From Triglochin maritima (Eukaryota > Streptophyta > Magnoliopsida > Alismatales > Juncaginaceae): a stretch of 64,000 bases of DNA. The position numbers and the translations under genes were made by a program. The stretch lies in assembly GCA_963682175.1 (NCBI GenBank), contig OY821771.1, positions 7,067,001-7,131,000 of the forward strand. The letters are read 5' to 3'. Below are positions 1 through 12,310 of the stretch, piece by piece. The notes below the pieces were generated by a model. The model made no database searches, was not told where the DNA came from, and was given only the letters and a program-made list of their open reading frames with translations. Position 1 is the first letter of the stretch; every line of letters begins with the position of its first letter.

Positions 1-1189
1 TAGAAAATATGACACATATGGTGAACAAGTAAAATCAATTATGTTGTGTATAACATAATTAGAATCATGATAAATTCATATGAGATGCATATATTATAGG
101 GTGCAATAATTTATTGTTGCATAGGATAATATATTACATAAGTTGTGAATTTGCTAAAAATCCCAAAAGTTTAAATTTTGTTGGAAATAAATCCAAAATT
201 TGAAAAGGCAAAATCGGGTAAAAGTTTGGTAATCCGTTATGGTTCGGTCGACCGAAGGATCTGTGGATCGGTCAACCGAACGTGGAACGGATAGTCATAG
301 TTGATTGACCGAACTTGACCAAAGTGCCTGGAACTCTGGTACGGTGTACCGAACCAGGAACGGTCGACCGAAACATGTCCAATTCTGATATTTTCGGTTA
401 ACCGAATGGCACTCGGTTTAGACGCGAATTCGTCTGATCGGTTAAGGAGAATTTTTCTCCTTAAGAATTGTCATCCGTCTAATACTCGGTTAAACGATCG
501 AGACATATTCGGTGAACCGAGTGGGACTCGGTAGACCGAACCTCCATCGATTTTCTGCCTTTGATAATTAAGAGATTAATTTGATCAATGGTTGGATTGG
601 CTCCAAACTTAGTCAAACGTTTTGTGGATGCATGTAATACATTATGGAATTAGTTTGTGAGAGAAAATGTCAAGAAAACGTGGCTTAAGAATAGCCATGA
701 TTGAGAGTAAGATTGGAGGCTATAAATAGGTCCTTATTCTCCTTAATTAAGTTAGATGTTTTCTAATTATTTTATCTCCTAATTCACCACAAAAGTCACG
801 AAAATTCTCTTAGTTTTCTAAGTCTTTGGAAAGAGAAATCTCAGAGATCAAGGAAGGGGTTTGTAGCTAGATTCTAAACTAGTTTGGAGATTGATTGGCT
901 AGCTCCTTTCTCTCCAACCTTGTTTAGGGTTTCGGTGAACACTCGGAGGCATCCGGCGCAACGAGAAGCGACGATCGTCTTCCTCAACGTCTCTGGAACA
1001 TCAAGAAGTTTTAGAGAACTTCTAGGTATGAATTTTGGAGCCCCTTGTGTTTGTTTTAATAAGTTTTGACACTAGTTGTTAAAACAAACTGATGCATGCA
1101 TGAAATAAATCGAAGAAAATTGTAATTGATCCTTATTATGCATAAAAAATCGAAAAATATATATGCATAATTAAACACGAGATCCTACA
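1..1189 (+). mobile_element. copia-type LTR, 3' part (cut by window start)
   Basis: This stretch is matched, in reverse complement and nearly end to end, by the inner 1.19 kb of the solo LTR at 40638-42774, which fixes its right end near 1189 (...CCTACA). It holds a cluster of CGGTCGACCG and CGGTTAACCG-like palindromes at about 240-545, then a TATA box (TATAAATAG at 721-729), then leader-like sequence. That order is what a U3-R-U5 LTR would show. No tRNA-Met primer site follows it; a gypsy remnant does, so it is either a solo LTR or the 3' LTR of an element lying mostly to the left. The target duplication cannot be checked because the left end is outside the window. The short ORF at 884-1069 lies in the LTR leader and is not a gene. 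Confidence 0.85.
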
Positions 1190-1219
1190 AAGTATGCTAC
1201 CATCATTGAGTAGGACTAG

Positions 1220-1597
1220 AGGGAGTGTCTTCAGGAAGCGAGGAAGGCGCCACTGAGCATTGGTTGCCGAGCAGTCGGTCGTGGAGCAGGGAACCCGAGC
1301 AAGAGGCCCAGGTTTGATGGAGGAGGAGCACGTCAGTCTGGTGTGTGCACTTTCTGTGGGAGGTTTCACCCAAGGCAGGAGTGCTTCAAGCGCTCAGGAG
1401 CTTGCATGGGGTGCGGGCAGTTGGGTCACTTCGTTCTGGAGTGCCCGAATAGGCAGGGAGAGCCTAACAGGAGCTTTGGACCACCAGTAGCAGGGAGGAG
1501 CGGAGGCAGCTGATCCGTCGTTTCACCAGGGCAGGGCAGGAAGACTGGGCGAGTCTTCACCATCCAGGCTGAGGAGGCGAGGGACTCCAACACCTAG
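1220..1597 (+). pseudogene. Ty3/gypsy gag zinc-knuckle and protease-start remnant
   Basis: One frame (1220-1513) reads a Gly/Arg-rich linker followed by two retroviral-type knuckles: CTFCGRFHPRQEC and, 10 residues on, CMGCGQLGHFVLEC (CX2CX4HX4C). This double-knuckle arrangement is typical of gag in plant chromoviruses of the Tekay/Del type. After a stop at 1511, another frame (about 1535-1597) reads GRVFTIQAEEARDSNT, which resembles the gag-protease junction of that group, and stops again. No reverse transcriptase or integrase follows; the sequence passes directly into LTR-like DNA. It is therefore an internally deleted, non-coding remnant. Class assignment is by motif recognition only. Confidence 0.75.
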
Positions 1598-1649
1598 CTG
1601 CGTGTAGGGAGCGTCACGTTTTGTTCCGTTAGACCGTATGTGCCTACAG

Positions 1650-2123
1650 TAGGTCTCCCTGGGAGACCCGATGATGATGATTGTCGGACTGATGTCTTGT
1701 GTTACCATTCGGGGGAACTGTGTTTCCTTACTGTTAATGACATGATATGCTACTAGTATGATAGGTTCATTTGTACTACTGCATGCATATAAATGAGCTT
1801 GACATACGTGATTTCCTTATGGTAACTCAGGCATTGTTGTTGCATGTTTTATTTCAAGACCGCAGTAGGTGCAATTGGGTGGTGATCAGCAGGCGCGCGC
1901 ATTTTGGGATCAGATTCTCTCTTTCAGACCACTGAGGTCGACATGATTACTTGTATCTCCCTTTGTTGTTTCTGATGTAATCATGTAGCTTTTTGACAAA
2001 ACTTTGATGTAATATGGTGCACCGCTTGAATGTTTTATGAGAAGTAACAGTCTCGTCTTTTGATTATTGGTCTCTGATGTCTTCATAATTATTTTTAATT
2101 TTTCGTTGTTTCGAGATGTTACA
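1650..2123 (+). mobile_element. gypsy LTR fragment (3' LTR of the deleted element)
   Basis: The segment resembles the end of the LTR at 17.1-18.6 kb. Shared landmarks, in order, are TTTCCTTATGG followed by AACTCAG, a GGTGGTGA block, GATGTAATCA, and the terminus TTTTTCGTTGTT...GTTACA. It follows the gag remnant in the same orientation, so it is best read as the 3' LTR of an element that has lost pol. The left limit is approximate. Confidence 0.6.
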
Positions 2124-3594
2124 CATTATCTGATTAATAATAAGACAGAGAAACGACTCGAGCAGAAGATGAAACCAGAGCAAGAAAATCACCACCGTTC
2201 ATCCCTCAGTCCGAGGACCAAGATTCTCATTCACGAGTCCATATCCAACGCTATGGGTGGTGATGACAAAGAGAAAGACAAGGAGAAATATCCATCCTCA
2301 AATGTTCTCGCGTACTCAAGGACCGTTGACAAAGTTGACTCTTCCCTCGAGTGATGTTGGGTTTAATAATTTGCTGTTTTAAATTTAGAGCTACTTTTGA
2401 TCTGTCAATTTTTGGTGATGTGTGGTTGGACTTTGGAGCCTAAAATTCGATCTTTGTGATGTCAGAACTTTGCAAATTGTTTTTGCTTGCGAAAGTTGTA
2501 TATTTATGATTTTACTTTATAATCTAGAATTCACTAAGATCTTCTATCAACAATTTGGTTTAACCCACCATCCTCTAAACTTCGGCATAATCCTTAAATG
2601 TGTTGTTATGGTGTTGTTTCGTTCCCTGGATCCAAGAGAGAATTTTATTGCAATGTCAGTGCATGCTAGAGATCTCATGCTTGACGTAGCGTGGGCAAGC
2701 ACATCGTAGAGCTAGACAATAACGTACAATAAATGAAAAGTGGAAGATCACTACAGTTGTTTGAAACAACGTAAGATGCCAATTATGGCAAGATGGTGCG
2801 TATCCATCACATGCAATGCAACATATATATCAAGAATTGGGTAAGAAATTTCTCTGTTTAAGATGAGAAGTGAGAACACACCCCGAGATTTAACATTAGA
2901 TAGAAGTATATGGAAGAATACTATTCATAATTTCATATGCCTGATTCGTGATTTTTAAGTTTATTTCTAACTTAACTGTTTGTTTAAGATTAAAAGCTTC
3001 GTTGTTGTTAACCTGTGTTTAGTTGGTCGTGCACATTTTGCAAATGGCGGTTCATCGTGTGGCTTCCATAATAAGAGTATAAGACCCTTTGCTTTTAGTG
3101 ATAACCCCTTTCTCAAACAGGCAAACTCAGGATACTAGATTTTATAAAATACCGACTATGTTCCGTAGCTTGTCAATGAGGGAAACTGATACTGACACAA
3201 CCAACAGAACACACTTACAACCAAATGAAAAACCAGGTACCCAGATTATACAACCAGCAACAATACTCTAATGTCATAACCATCATTTTATCAAAAAACA
3301 ATACTTTATATACCAAACAGATGAGAAATTCGGTGTGAGCCCATCCGCTTACAAAGATAAAATACAAGATCTAGAACGCACTAAGCTCCCTTACCCTCCT
3401 AAAATACAAGATAAATAAGTGGCACACAAATGCTTGTTAGCTAGTAACTTTTACCCACCAAGAGAATTCTTGTAACTTTGCGTCACTACATGAATCTTGA
3501 GGCAGACGGGACGGCTGCCGTGGTGGTGTTTCCTAGCTCATCAGCAGCCTCAATCGTACACACGCCTACAACAGTTAGTCTGCTTGCTTCCTCC
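2124..3594. other. intergenic, no gene recognised
   Basis: AT-rich sequence downstream of the gypsy remnant. Two open frames (2067-2354 and 2422-2709, plus) have no recognisable domain, lack convincing splice context, and the first begins inside the LTR fragment. The 3' untranslated region of the KAKU4-like gene should lie in the right part (below 3595), but no clear poly(A) signal could be assigned. Confidence 0.5.
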
Positions 3595-6500
3595 TTATGC
3601 CTGGGTTCTCGATGGTCGGCATTTTCTTCTAGTACTCCGGCTGAACCATGAAACAACACACAATTGTCAATTGTGATCTTAATACGATATATCATATGCA
3701 ATAAAGAACCCAAAAAAAAAAAACATTTTAGGCATCAAAATTTAGTTAGGCCAGCAAGAAGGTGACAAAAAAACACTCTAAGATCAGATCACATTAATTT
3801 GGCGCAAAAAACCCCTACATACAGCCACCGTGAATGCAATAGATTTACGACATTGACAATTCAAAGAAACCAACCCGTCCTAGGGGCCTATACAAAATTT
3901 TCCTTCACATATCCCATCTACAAAAATACAAGGTCAGAACTGCATTCTAACAGCAATGTATTAGCTGCTTATATTGTTCTTTCAGGCGTTAATGGTTTAT
4001 TAATTGTTTGTTTCTTGGCCCTAATAAGAGATGTTATGTTTGTTTCTTTATATGCTCATTAGTTTACCGAGAAGGGGAAGAGGAAACTCCATTTGTATTT
4101 GCTTTGGAGGAGCTAACCATCTTTTGCAACTGGATATTACCAACGTCGTGTCTTGCATCTGAAAAATATCCAAAGAATAAATCTAGTTAATCATTACTTT
4201 TATTTAGTCACTGTGAAGCACAAGTGAAAAGACAATCCAAGTGCTATTTGTTAGGATAATTCAAAGTGATCGCAATTGCATTAAAATACAGAGAGACTGA
4301 AGCCGGTGACAACAAAGATCTTTTCTATGGTAAAAAGGAAATGCAAAAATATACTACCACTGACTACTTCCAACCTGGGGTAGAATTATCTCCTGAAAAA
4401 TTATCATGTCTTCTTCGCTCTGTCCCCAATTCTCCATCTTTTGTTAGACTGAAAATATAAACATTGAGGGCAAAAACGTAAGAACACTAAAAAAGGATAA
4501 AACTCGTCACTGATACACAAAGACTCAGTACTTAGGGGTGCACATCCATTTGGATTGAACTGACCCCGTCAAAATCAATTGAGTCAGGTCAGGTATTTTC
4601 AAATCGTGGGTTGTCTGGTTCTGAGATTTCCAGAACATATAAGGTCAACACAATAACTGATCTTTTTTTTTCATGTTTCTTATAGACTAACCAACATGTT
4701 AAATCCCATAAACCATTTCCAAAAAAATACCGTCTCTTTCTTTAGTCTGAGTTATGACGGATTCAGACTTAGTGATATTGTGATAGAACAAATTGTTTCA
4801 TTAATGATTAGATTATGTAATTTTGGGATTACGATCTGTTTGAACTTTTAATTATGTAATGTTTAGACTAGCATGTCGTAGTGATTCCAATAATCCCATT
4901 AACAATATTTAGTTGTATGTTATTTTCAAAGATAGGTCAACCCAAAAACTTATCAGGTCAGGTCCCAAGAAGTTGGGTCGAGTTCAGGTTTGGGTATGGC
5001 CCAGATCCACCAATCCAACCCAACCCAACTGGTGTGTACCTCTAGTAATTCTAAAATGACATGGTAAGATATCAAGAAAACTGGTATTTAAAATCTTTAA
5101 ATTACCATAACTCCATTCTACTGAGTAGTGAAGTAGGCATAAGAAGATCCTTTTCCGTTTTCTGAAAAGATTTAGTACACAGAATTGCTAACCTAAACAA
5201 TGCAGAATCAGCATTTGCTGATGGCACAGCTGTAGGCTCAGCTTCCATAGCCTTTTCTACTGGACCACCTACAAAGAAGAACACGCGCAGCCCTCGCTTA
5301 GAAAACAAGAAAAAACTGTTTTTTTTTTTGCCACATAAAACTATAAACGGCTGCTCAACTGTTAAGCCTCAAAGTCATAAAAAATCATGATATACTTCAA
5401 AAAACAATATGCACATCTGATATCTGAAACTCAATACCGCCATTATGCTCGTTCAATGCCCCATTCAGAATGTTGTCAGCGTAAAAAAATTCTCGGTCTT
5501 GTGAGGCTTCTTCCAAAGCTGTCACCTAAGTAACAGATATTTTATCAATATCACTACAATGTACTTGACAAATGTTGTCTTAAGAATTTACTGTAAATGA
5601 AATACCTGATCTTCATGGGTGGCAATGTTATGATCAAGGGAATGCAAGTCACTCTGAATCTGAGGTTCTGATGTTAGATGATTGTTTTCCGGAGTCTCTA
5701 CATCGTTAACAAGAGTGTTTCTAGTCATTGCACCGTTCTCACCATTCACAGAGAGATTAATCTCCATAATACCATTATTAGTATGGACCACATTTTTATC
5801 ACCTTTTGTGGATGATTCCACACACTTTTTCTTACTTGCATCTTGTAAAGCTTTAGTTTGTAAACTGATGAGATCAGGGGTTGCACTTGAAACCTGCTGC
5901 TCCTTTTGAGTCTGCAGTGAAGGGCCTACAAATTCTGATGGTTTAGCTGATCTTATCGATGGAGTTATAAACCCATTTCCTGTTTTGTGAAGCTCATCTC
6001 TAGGTTCAACATATGAATACAAAGACCTAATGGGCATATATTTTCTTTTAAGATCCTGAAAAAGGACAATAAATTATATGTGAAAAATAGCAAAAGGAGA
6101 ATTGCAGTTATTGCACTATCTTACTTAATAAGGAGAATAAAAGGTGAATATTTATAATTTCTTTTCGATTCTTCCTGTATTCCATCACCAGAAACTTAAT
6201 TAAGCAGTAACTTAATTTTATAAGTTGGATAAAGGATTTGCTGTTTCATGGGGTCAAGAATCACCAATCAAAGGGTTAAAAGAAAAAGAAAGAACCATAA
6301 TTTATAGATGCAACTGAAAAATCAAGGTATTACTAACAAGTTGTATAACTTGAGAAATTAACGCTTATAAAGTTAATTGAGAGTTGAGAGTTGAGAGTTG
6401 AGACCATATAAATTCATAGATAAACTTCTCTGCAGAGAAATAACTTATAGAAAATGTAAACTGCCACCAAATACCTCGAGCAAAGGTGAGGAAAGACAAT

Positions 6501-8683
6501 TTGCAGCATATGGAGAATCATATCTTTCGACACTTGATACTGATGGCGGGCTCCTCAAACCAGCCCTGCTGATAATTGGAGACTCCCATGGAGGTAAAGC
6601 TCGCATGTATGACTTCGCCAGATCCACAGGTGAGCCTGCATCATCTTCCCTCTCCTTTTGGAATATAAATAAAATGAGAATTACAGGGCATGTTAGATAG
6701 TAATAAAAAAACTATAATTGGTACATCCAAGACAGAAATTACATCGTGAAACTTATAAGTGTCCAGAGTACAAGATGCACAACTTACACCAAATTTTGAG
6801 CTTGATGATATCTTTCTTTCCTCTATCCATCTTTTTGCCTCCATCATGACTGCATTTTTTGTATGTGCATGATCAATCAAAGAGCTAGAATAAGGAGTAG
6901 TTAAACGGTTAGCTAACTGTGAACTTTTTCCAAGAAAGTATTCGTGCTTTGATGATTCCAGAAAATCTGCAGAAGCTGAAACAGTATTGTTGACTCTACA
7001 AGTTGTTCTGTCTAGGAGTTCCAGAGATGCACCATTCTTCCCATTTTCTAAAGGAAACTCCACAATCCGAGACCGAATTATCTCTATCAGCCTAGAAGCT
7101 TCATCCCTAGAATAAAAAAAGAGGGGTAAAAATCAACAGGAAGAAAAACAACTATACGAGTCATTTCTTCTAAACATATATGGGAAAAAAACATCAAGAA
7201 TAAGAAATGGTATCATTCTTGGATGTACCATATATATTTCCGGTAGATTAGAGACTAGAGGGTAATGAATGAGAAAATAAAAGTCATAGGATAACTGGAC
7301 CAAGAATCAGAAAGCACCCAAGGCACTTCGAAACATCCTACATATCCAAATCCAATAAGTACCCAGAAAGACAACCGTTCGCGATTTCAGCACTTCAGAG
7401 GATTGTCTATTTAGTTACTTGAACAAACATTATTTTAGAGATTAGAAAGATCCATTTTGCCTACCCCAACTAGTTTGGGATTAAACACTTTGTTGTTGTC
7501 GTAAAAAGATCCATTTTCCAGTTTCTTATGCACTCTCTACATATTAAATAAATAAGGAACTTACTCGAGTTACAATATAATATCTTCACCTATATATTTC
7601 AGGCTAAATTTATTAGCAAACCAATACTATTTTATGGTCCCACAAATCTCATATCACAACCTATTCACTGTAAGAAAGGGCATACATGCCTACTGGTGAC
7701 TTGAACACTATGTTCATCACATGCCCGTGCTACAATTCAGAATTAGATAATAGCGCATTTGATTATTAGACAAATAATTTGATAGTCTAGCTACTCTTTT
7801 GAGAATGATGAGTGTGGTACTGCAACATCTCAATTTTCAAAGTTAAATTGAATTTCGTTTATAATTATTGAGCTTGTTTGATTCTGATAACTCGGTCTGA
7901 GTTCGTTCAATTTTGGTGTGAAAATTAAGGAACCAAATACAAACTTTAATCTCTAACTCCATAGCTTAGTGGGAAGAGCATAAACTTAGATTAGCTAGTT
8001 CTGCAATAACTTGATTTGGTTAGAGATGTATTTATCTTCCTTTTTTCAGTAAAGGATCTTTTTAGATTTTTACATTATTGTTGGGAAAATATATTATATA
8101 TATAGAGGGGCCCACTACCTCTAAAAATGTTAACATCATTTGACATTTGTTGATAACTTAAATTTTAAACTCTAAATGACAAAATTCCAAATAGTACCAA
8201 ATGTGTATGTGTAATATAAGTATGCACGTCGAAAATCATAAAATTTGAAATATTTTTATGTGATATTTCAAGAAGAAAAAAAACCAACGTACAAAATTTG
8301 TTACAAAATTGACATCACCATATCTTACATACAACCTTCAAATTTTATGATTTTTTACATGCATACTAATTTTACAAAACAAGATCCATGGTTAAAAAAT
8401 TCATCTAGTAGGTGGCATATTATCCACTGTTATGAAAACCAGACCGGACCGGCTGGTCCGACCGGTTCAACCTGAACTGAATGCTTGTCTGGTCCGGTTC
8501 ACACCCTAAACCGCATTTGATGTTGAACCGGCCTGAACCAGGGGTTCAACCGGTCGAACCGATTCGACCGTCCGGTTCAACTCGGGTTCAAGCCCATATT
8601 TTGTATTTTTTTTAATATTTAATTCACTTGTGTTGATGAATACCAACTAAAAGGTCGTTGATTCAAGGATTCTTATCCGGATA

Positions 8684-8721
<38 letters not shown>

Positions 8722-11663
8722 TACTATCATGAGCTTCTTTTTTTTGTATCTAAGCTTCTTATCCGGATACTTATATGTATATATATTATATTTAATTATT
8801 TATGACGTCACCGGTTCAACCGGTTCGACCCCGGTTGAACCTCTGAATTTTTGAACCTTTGAGAATTCTGGTTCGACGTCCGGTTCGGTTCTGAAAACCA
8901 TGATATTATCTAAAACAATGCTATTGCGGACACAAGGTGAGTAAACTTGAGGAAAGTGGATCGTTGATAGGAAAAGGCAAGATCAATGAAACAAATATAT
9001 TCCTTGGCAAGTGATAACCTTGTATAAGTTTCATGCTCAAGCAATTGCTCAATGGCGAGCTTAATTTTACTTGTTGAAGCCACAACTTGATTTCCAGGGC
9101 CTTTGGCTTCAAACACTTGTAATACCTTTTCAGCCTGAAAGACAAATGATTATCGAAGTCAATGAGCAAGTTATAAGTCTTATAACTCTCCGATTAAATT
9201 AACACAACATTTTCAAACAAAAAATAACTATAAAAAAACATGCATATGACAAGGGTGCAAACGGATACAAAACCATCCATAGATAGTCCTTATCTCTTCT
9301 TTTGTTAACAACTCAGGTAGTCCTTATCTACATCTTTTTTAAGGATATAAATATCATCTTTCATATCTGCGAAGACAGGGATACAAACATTGATAGTTAA
9401 GTTTTTAGTTTTGGCAAATACAAGTACGATACAAATTTTGAATTTCAAATGTTAATGGATAGGGTTACAAATATGCATTTTCTGGGCGGAAACGGGTACA
9501 CACAGTAGTACTATTGTAGTTTCTATGTTAGAAAATGTGAATTGAATCATGACCTACTAGAATTTTGACTTATGTTTTACTATTTTACTTCATCTTTGTT
9601 GTATTTTCAGGTTTCATTTTTAAATAAGGAATTGACATTTAATTTATTAACTAACATTTAAAGTATATGATAGTAATATATAAATTATTTTCTATTACAT
9701 CCACATTTATTTATAAAGTATCCATTTAGTAAAGAATACAAGTTTATGCATTTTCCATATCATGGAAGATCCGTGTCGATACGGAGTGGATATGGTAAAG
9801 CCAATATCCACTTGGCCACTTCGTATCTGATCTGATATTACCCCAAAGTATGAGAAGGTAATTAAACTACATGTCGATGGACATAGGATCAAGTATAAGG
9901 TAGTTGGGGCAGGTTAGAACTTGCTATGCAACATAGCATCTCATGTAAGATAAAAAAATCACAATCTTCTGAAAAAAAATTGAGACCCAATCTACAAGTC
10001 ATCATGAGGTTTCTCCTTTGATTCTTCGTCAATCTAGGCAAAGAATGTTCTTTGGTCTGATAATACCGATGAAACAAGGAACTTAGGATGTGAGATGCTT
10101 GACAACTAACTCAACTATCTATTTAGATATGAGGAATCTTTTACATTCAAAATATAGCATACATTTCTTCAATGTTAATATTTTCCAAGAAAATAATTGG
10201 GGGGAAGAAACGTAACATATCAAGCAAGTCCAACTTATAAGAATATTTCACATCCTATTGAGGATTCTTGACCCCCATTCTTGATCCCCTACTAAATGGT
10301 TTGAGAAGGTTGCAAAGTATAACGAAATATAAAACATCTACCTGTCCCCGATCCATGTGATCATCTTTCATTTTGATGCAGTCATCATCATCTGGACCAG
10401 AATGGAAAATATTCAGATATGCACATACCCTAGTGCAAGGTTTCAATAAAAGAGGTAAATCATCTCAGAATCAATCTGCAATAACGGTGACAATGGAGTA
10501 GAATATTGCTTCCTTTCTTGTATTGATTAAGAAAGTTTGGGAACTCATAAAAATGACATTTCCTTCTCAAATTCAGTATCATTTGTACTACATAGGAATA
10601 AAATTCGTCGGTTATTATCAGATTTTTTGATGATCAATAAGACAAGCTCATGCTCATGCTCATCCAATCATATAGAATACTTAAACCAAGTTATCATACA
10701 AATTATAAACAAAATTTTCCAATACCTGATGTACTCCTCACCAGCCCAAGTTCAATTAATTCTATTGACTCAGTCAAAAAACTAAATACATAAATGCGTA
10801 ATTGTTATACCAAAGTACCAAACCCATTTATAAGTCCATCACTAGTCCAACCAAGAATAAACCATGGTCCATTAAACTACCCTAGAAGGTTCATCGCTAT
10901 ATTCTTCTTAGGTCTTGCATAGACGAAATACCTTTACTTACCAACCAACCTCAACTATGAACCAAATTTGACGTAATTTTGATTTTCATTTTGACATAAA
11001 GTTAAAATTACGAGTATTTGTAGAAATATGAAACAATGGAGAAACAACAATGAACATATCGAAAATTAACACATTTATCAATGAAAATGTCGGAAAATCG
11101 TCACGAAACAAAAGTTCAGGGAGTATAATTGTGACATTTCAAACTTCAAGGCATCTTAATGTTACAAAAGTGGTAACCAAACTATAAAAAATATGCATGT
11201 TAGTATGTTACCCAACTTGCATCACCTAACCATCCAAGTGTGTGATCGGTACCTAAGTAGTTGGTGGAAAGTCTAGAGCTTCACTTTCATGACTTGCTCT
11301 CGTTTAAGAGCGGAAGTTGAGAAATTCACTCTAAGCACAAATACTTAAAAAAATTCAAACTATCAATCACCCATAAGTCATTTTAGAACGTCAGCTCCGA
11401 GCATTCACTGCCAAAACCTACAAACTGGAAAGACGAAAACCAGCATATCAGTTACCGGAACTCCCGAAGGAATCAGAATCCGAGTCGACGCTTCTTCTCT
11501 GGGAACCGAAGACGGAGGAGAGTATCCTCACGGCGCCGGAGAGCCACCCGGCGCGCGGGGACGGGCGGAGGTAAGGGGAGGCCGAGGGTGGATTCCGCCG
11601 GCGCCGGAGAAGCTTTCCTCCGGCGCCGGAGGAGGTGTCGGAAACCCTAGATTTGGACGCCAT
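3595..11663 (-). CDS. KAKU4: KAKU4-like nuclear lamina protein, 11 exons
   Basis: Exon model, complement: 11663-11456, 10391-10342, 9134-9019, 7106-6788, 6654-6475, 6055-5606, 5525-5438, 5268-5193, 4448-4375, 4158-4068, 3640-3595. All junctions are GT-AG and phase-consistent, giving 565 residues; Arabidopsis KAKU4 is of similar length. KAKU4 is a plant-specific inner nuclear envelope protein that partners CRWN lamins and shapes the nucleus. Seen here: a basic N-terminus (GGKLLRRRRNP, then PSPRAGWLSGAV), an acidic exon 2 (DDDDCIKMKDD), a conserved helix at about residues 111-136 (KLAIEQLLEHETYT then RDEASRLIEIIRSRI), the block SYMRALPPWESP in exon 5, and a basic tail RRSTRRK. Intron 3 (1.9 kb) holds a hAT-like MITE. 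If the last intron is kept, a stop at 4064 gives a tail lacking the basic motif. Family call is firm; the last two exons are less certain. Confidence 0.88.
4533..5046. mobile_element. hAT-like MITE in KAKU4-like intron 8
   Basis: The ends form an imperfect inverted repeat, TAGGGGTGCACATCC on the left and GGTGTGTACCTCTA on the right. The interior carries CAGGTCAGGT and CCCAACCC-type sequence near both ends, again in inverted relation. This fits a non-autonomous TIR element, probably hAT-like by its TAGGG start. A clean 8-bp target duplication was not found, so the class is tentative. Confidence 0.45.
8441..8891. mobile_element. hAT-like MITE in KAKU4-like intron 3
   Basis: The 451-bp element is bounded by an 8-bp direct repeat TGAAAACC (8433-8440 and 8892-8899), the size expected of a hAT target duplication. 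Its ends form an imperfect inverted repeat rich in CCGG and GGTTC (AGACCGGACCGG on the left; complement of the right end GAACCGAACCGG). The interior has a (TA)n tract at about 8685-8720 and a duplicated CTTATCCGGATACTTATAT segment. It has no coding capacity. Confidence 0.65.
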
Positions 11664-11809
11664 GGGAAAGGGAATGGAAGTAAGTTATCTGACGAGTGTG
11701 TAGGAATTAAAAAGTGGTAAAAACAAAAAATAAAAAAGTCTGTGGATAGAACCAAATACAAAGCTAGTGTGGGTAGTTGTCGGAACTATAGATATGGTGA
11801 TATATATAT

Positions 11810-12310
11810 ATGTATGTATATATATATATATATATGTATATGTATATGTACATATACATATACATATGTATATGTATATGTACATATGTATATATGGAAA
11901 GATTTTCAAAATAATCAAAAAAAATAAAAAATTGGAAAAATATGCACTTCTGAAACTTAATTGGCAAAATATGCACATTGAAAAACGGCACCACATGTGC
12001 CGTTTTCATTAAGTAAAAACGGCACTGTAGATGTCGTTTTTACCCTTAATGAAAACGGCATCAGTGATGCCGTTTTTACTTGGGCAAATTTTTTCTTGGT
12101 TTCGAGATGTCGTTTTAATTTAATACATGTTGAACATGTTCAACAATTTTTTTATTTTTTTTGATTATTTTGAAAAAAATTCCTATATATATATATAGAT
12201 ATATATATAAATTATTTTCCTATATATTATTTTGATTATTTTTTTTGATATATATATATATATATAAATTTTCCTATATATATATATATATATAAATTTT
12301 CCTATATATA
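11810..12310. repeat. TA/TATG microsatellites upstream of KAKU4-like gene
   Basis: Alternating TA, TATG and TACATA tracts occupy about 11800-11895 and again 12184-12310, on either side of the three hairpins at 11982-12080. Several long open frames here on both strands translate only as Tyr/Ile/His repeats and are artefacts of the repeat. Confidence 0.8.
11982..12080. repeat. three tandem hairpins with AAAACGGCA stems
   Basis: Three successive inverted repeats: 11982-12006 (stem AAAACGGCAC / GTGCCGTTTT), about 12014-12043 (AAAAACGGCA / TGTCGTTTTT) and about 12050-12078 (GAAAACGGCAT / ATGCCGTTTTTA). They are separated by short ATTAAGTA or CCTTAATG linkers. A fourth half-copy, GAGATGTCGTTTTAAT, follows at 12104-12119. 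The array lies about 320 bp upstream of the KAKU4-like start codon. Function unknown. Confidence 0.8.

Noticed and set aside
2067..2354. 95-codon frame with an acidic/basic C-terminal half
   Set aside because: It starts inside the gypsy LTR fragment, has no recognised domain and no supporting splice structure.
8245..8475. Frame ending in TGPAGPTGST, collagen-like
   Set aside because: The Gly-Pro run comes from the CCGG-rich end of a MITE; it is not a collagen-type gene.
11685..12012. Four overlapping open frames upstream of the KAKU4-like gene
   Set aside because: Translations are Tyr/Ile/His/Met repeats of a TA/TATG microsatellite.
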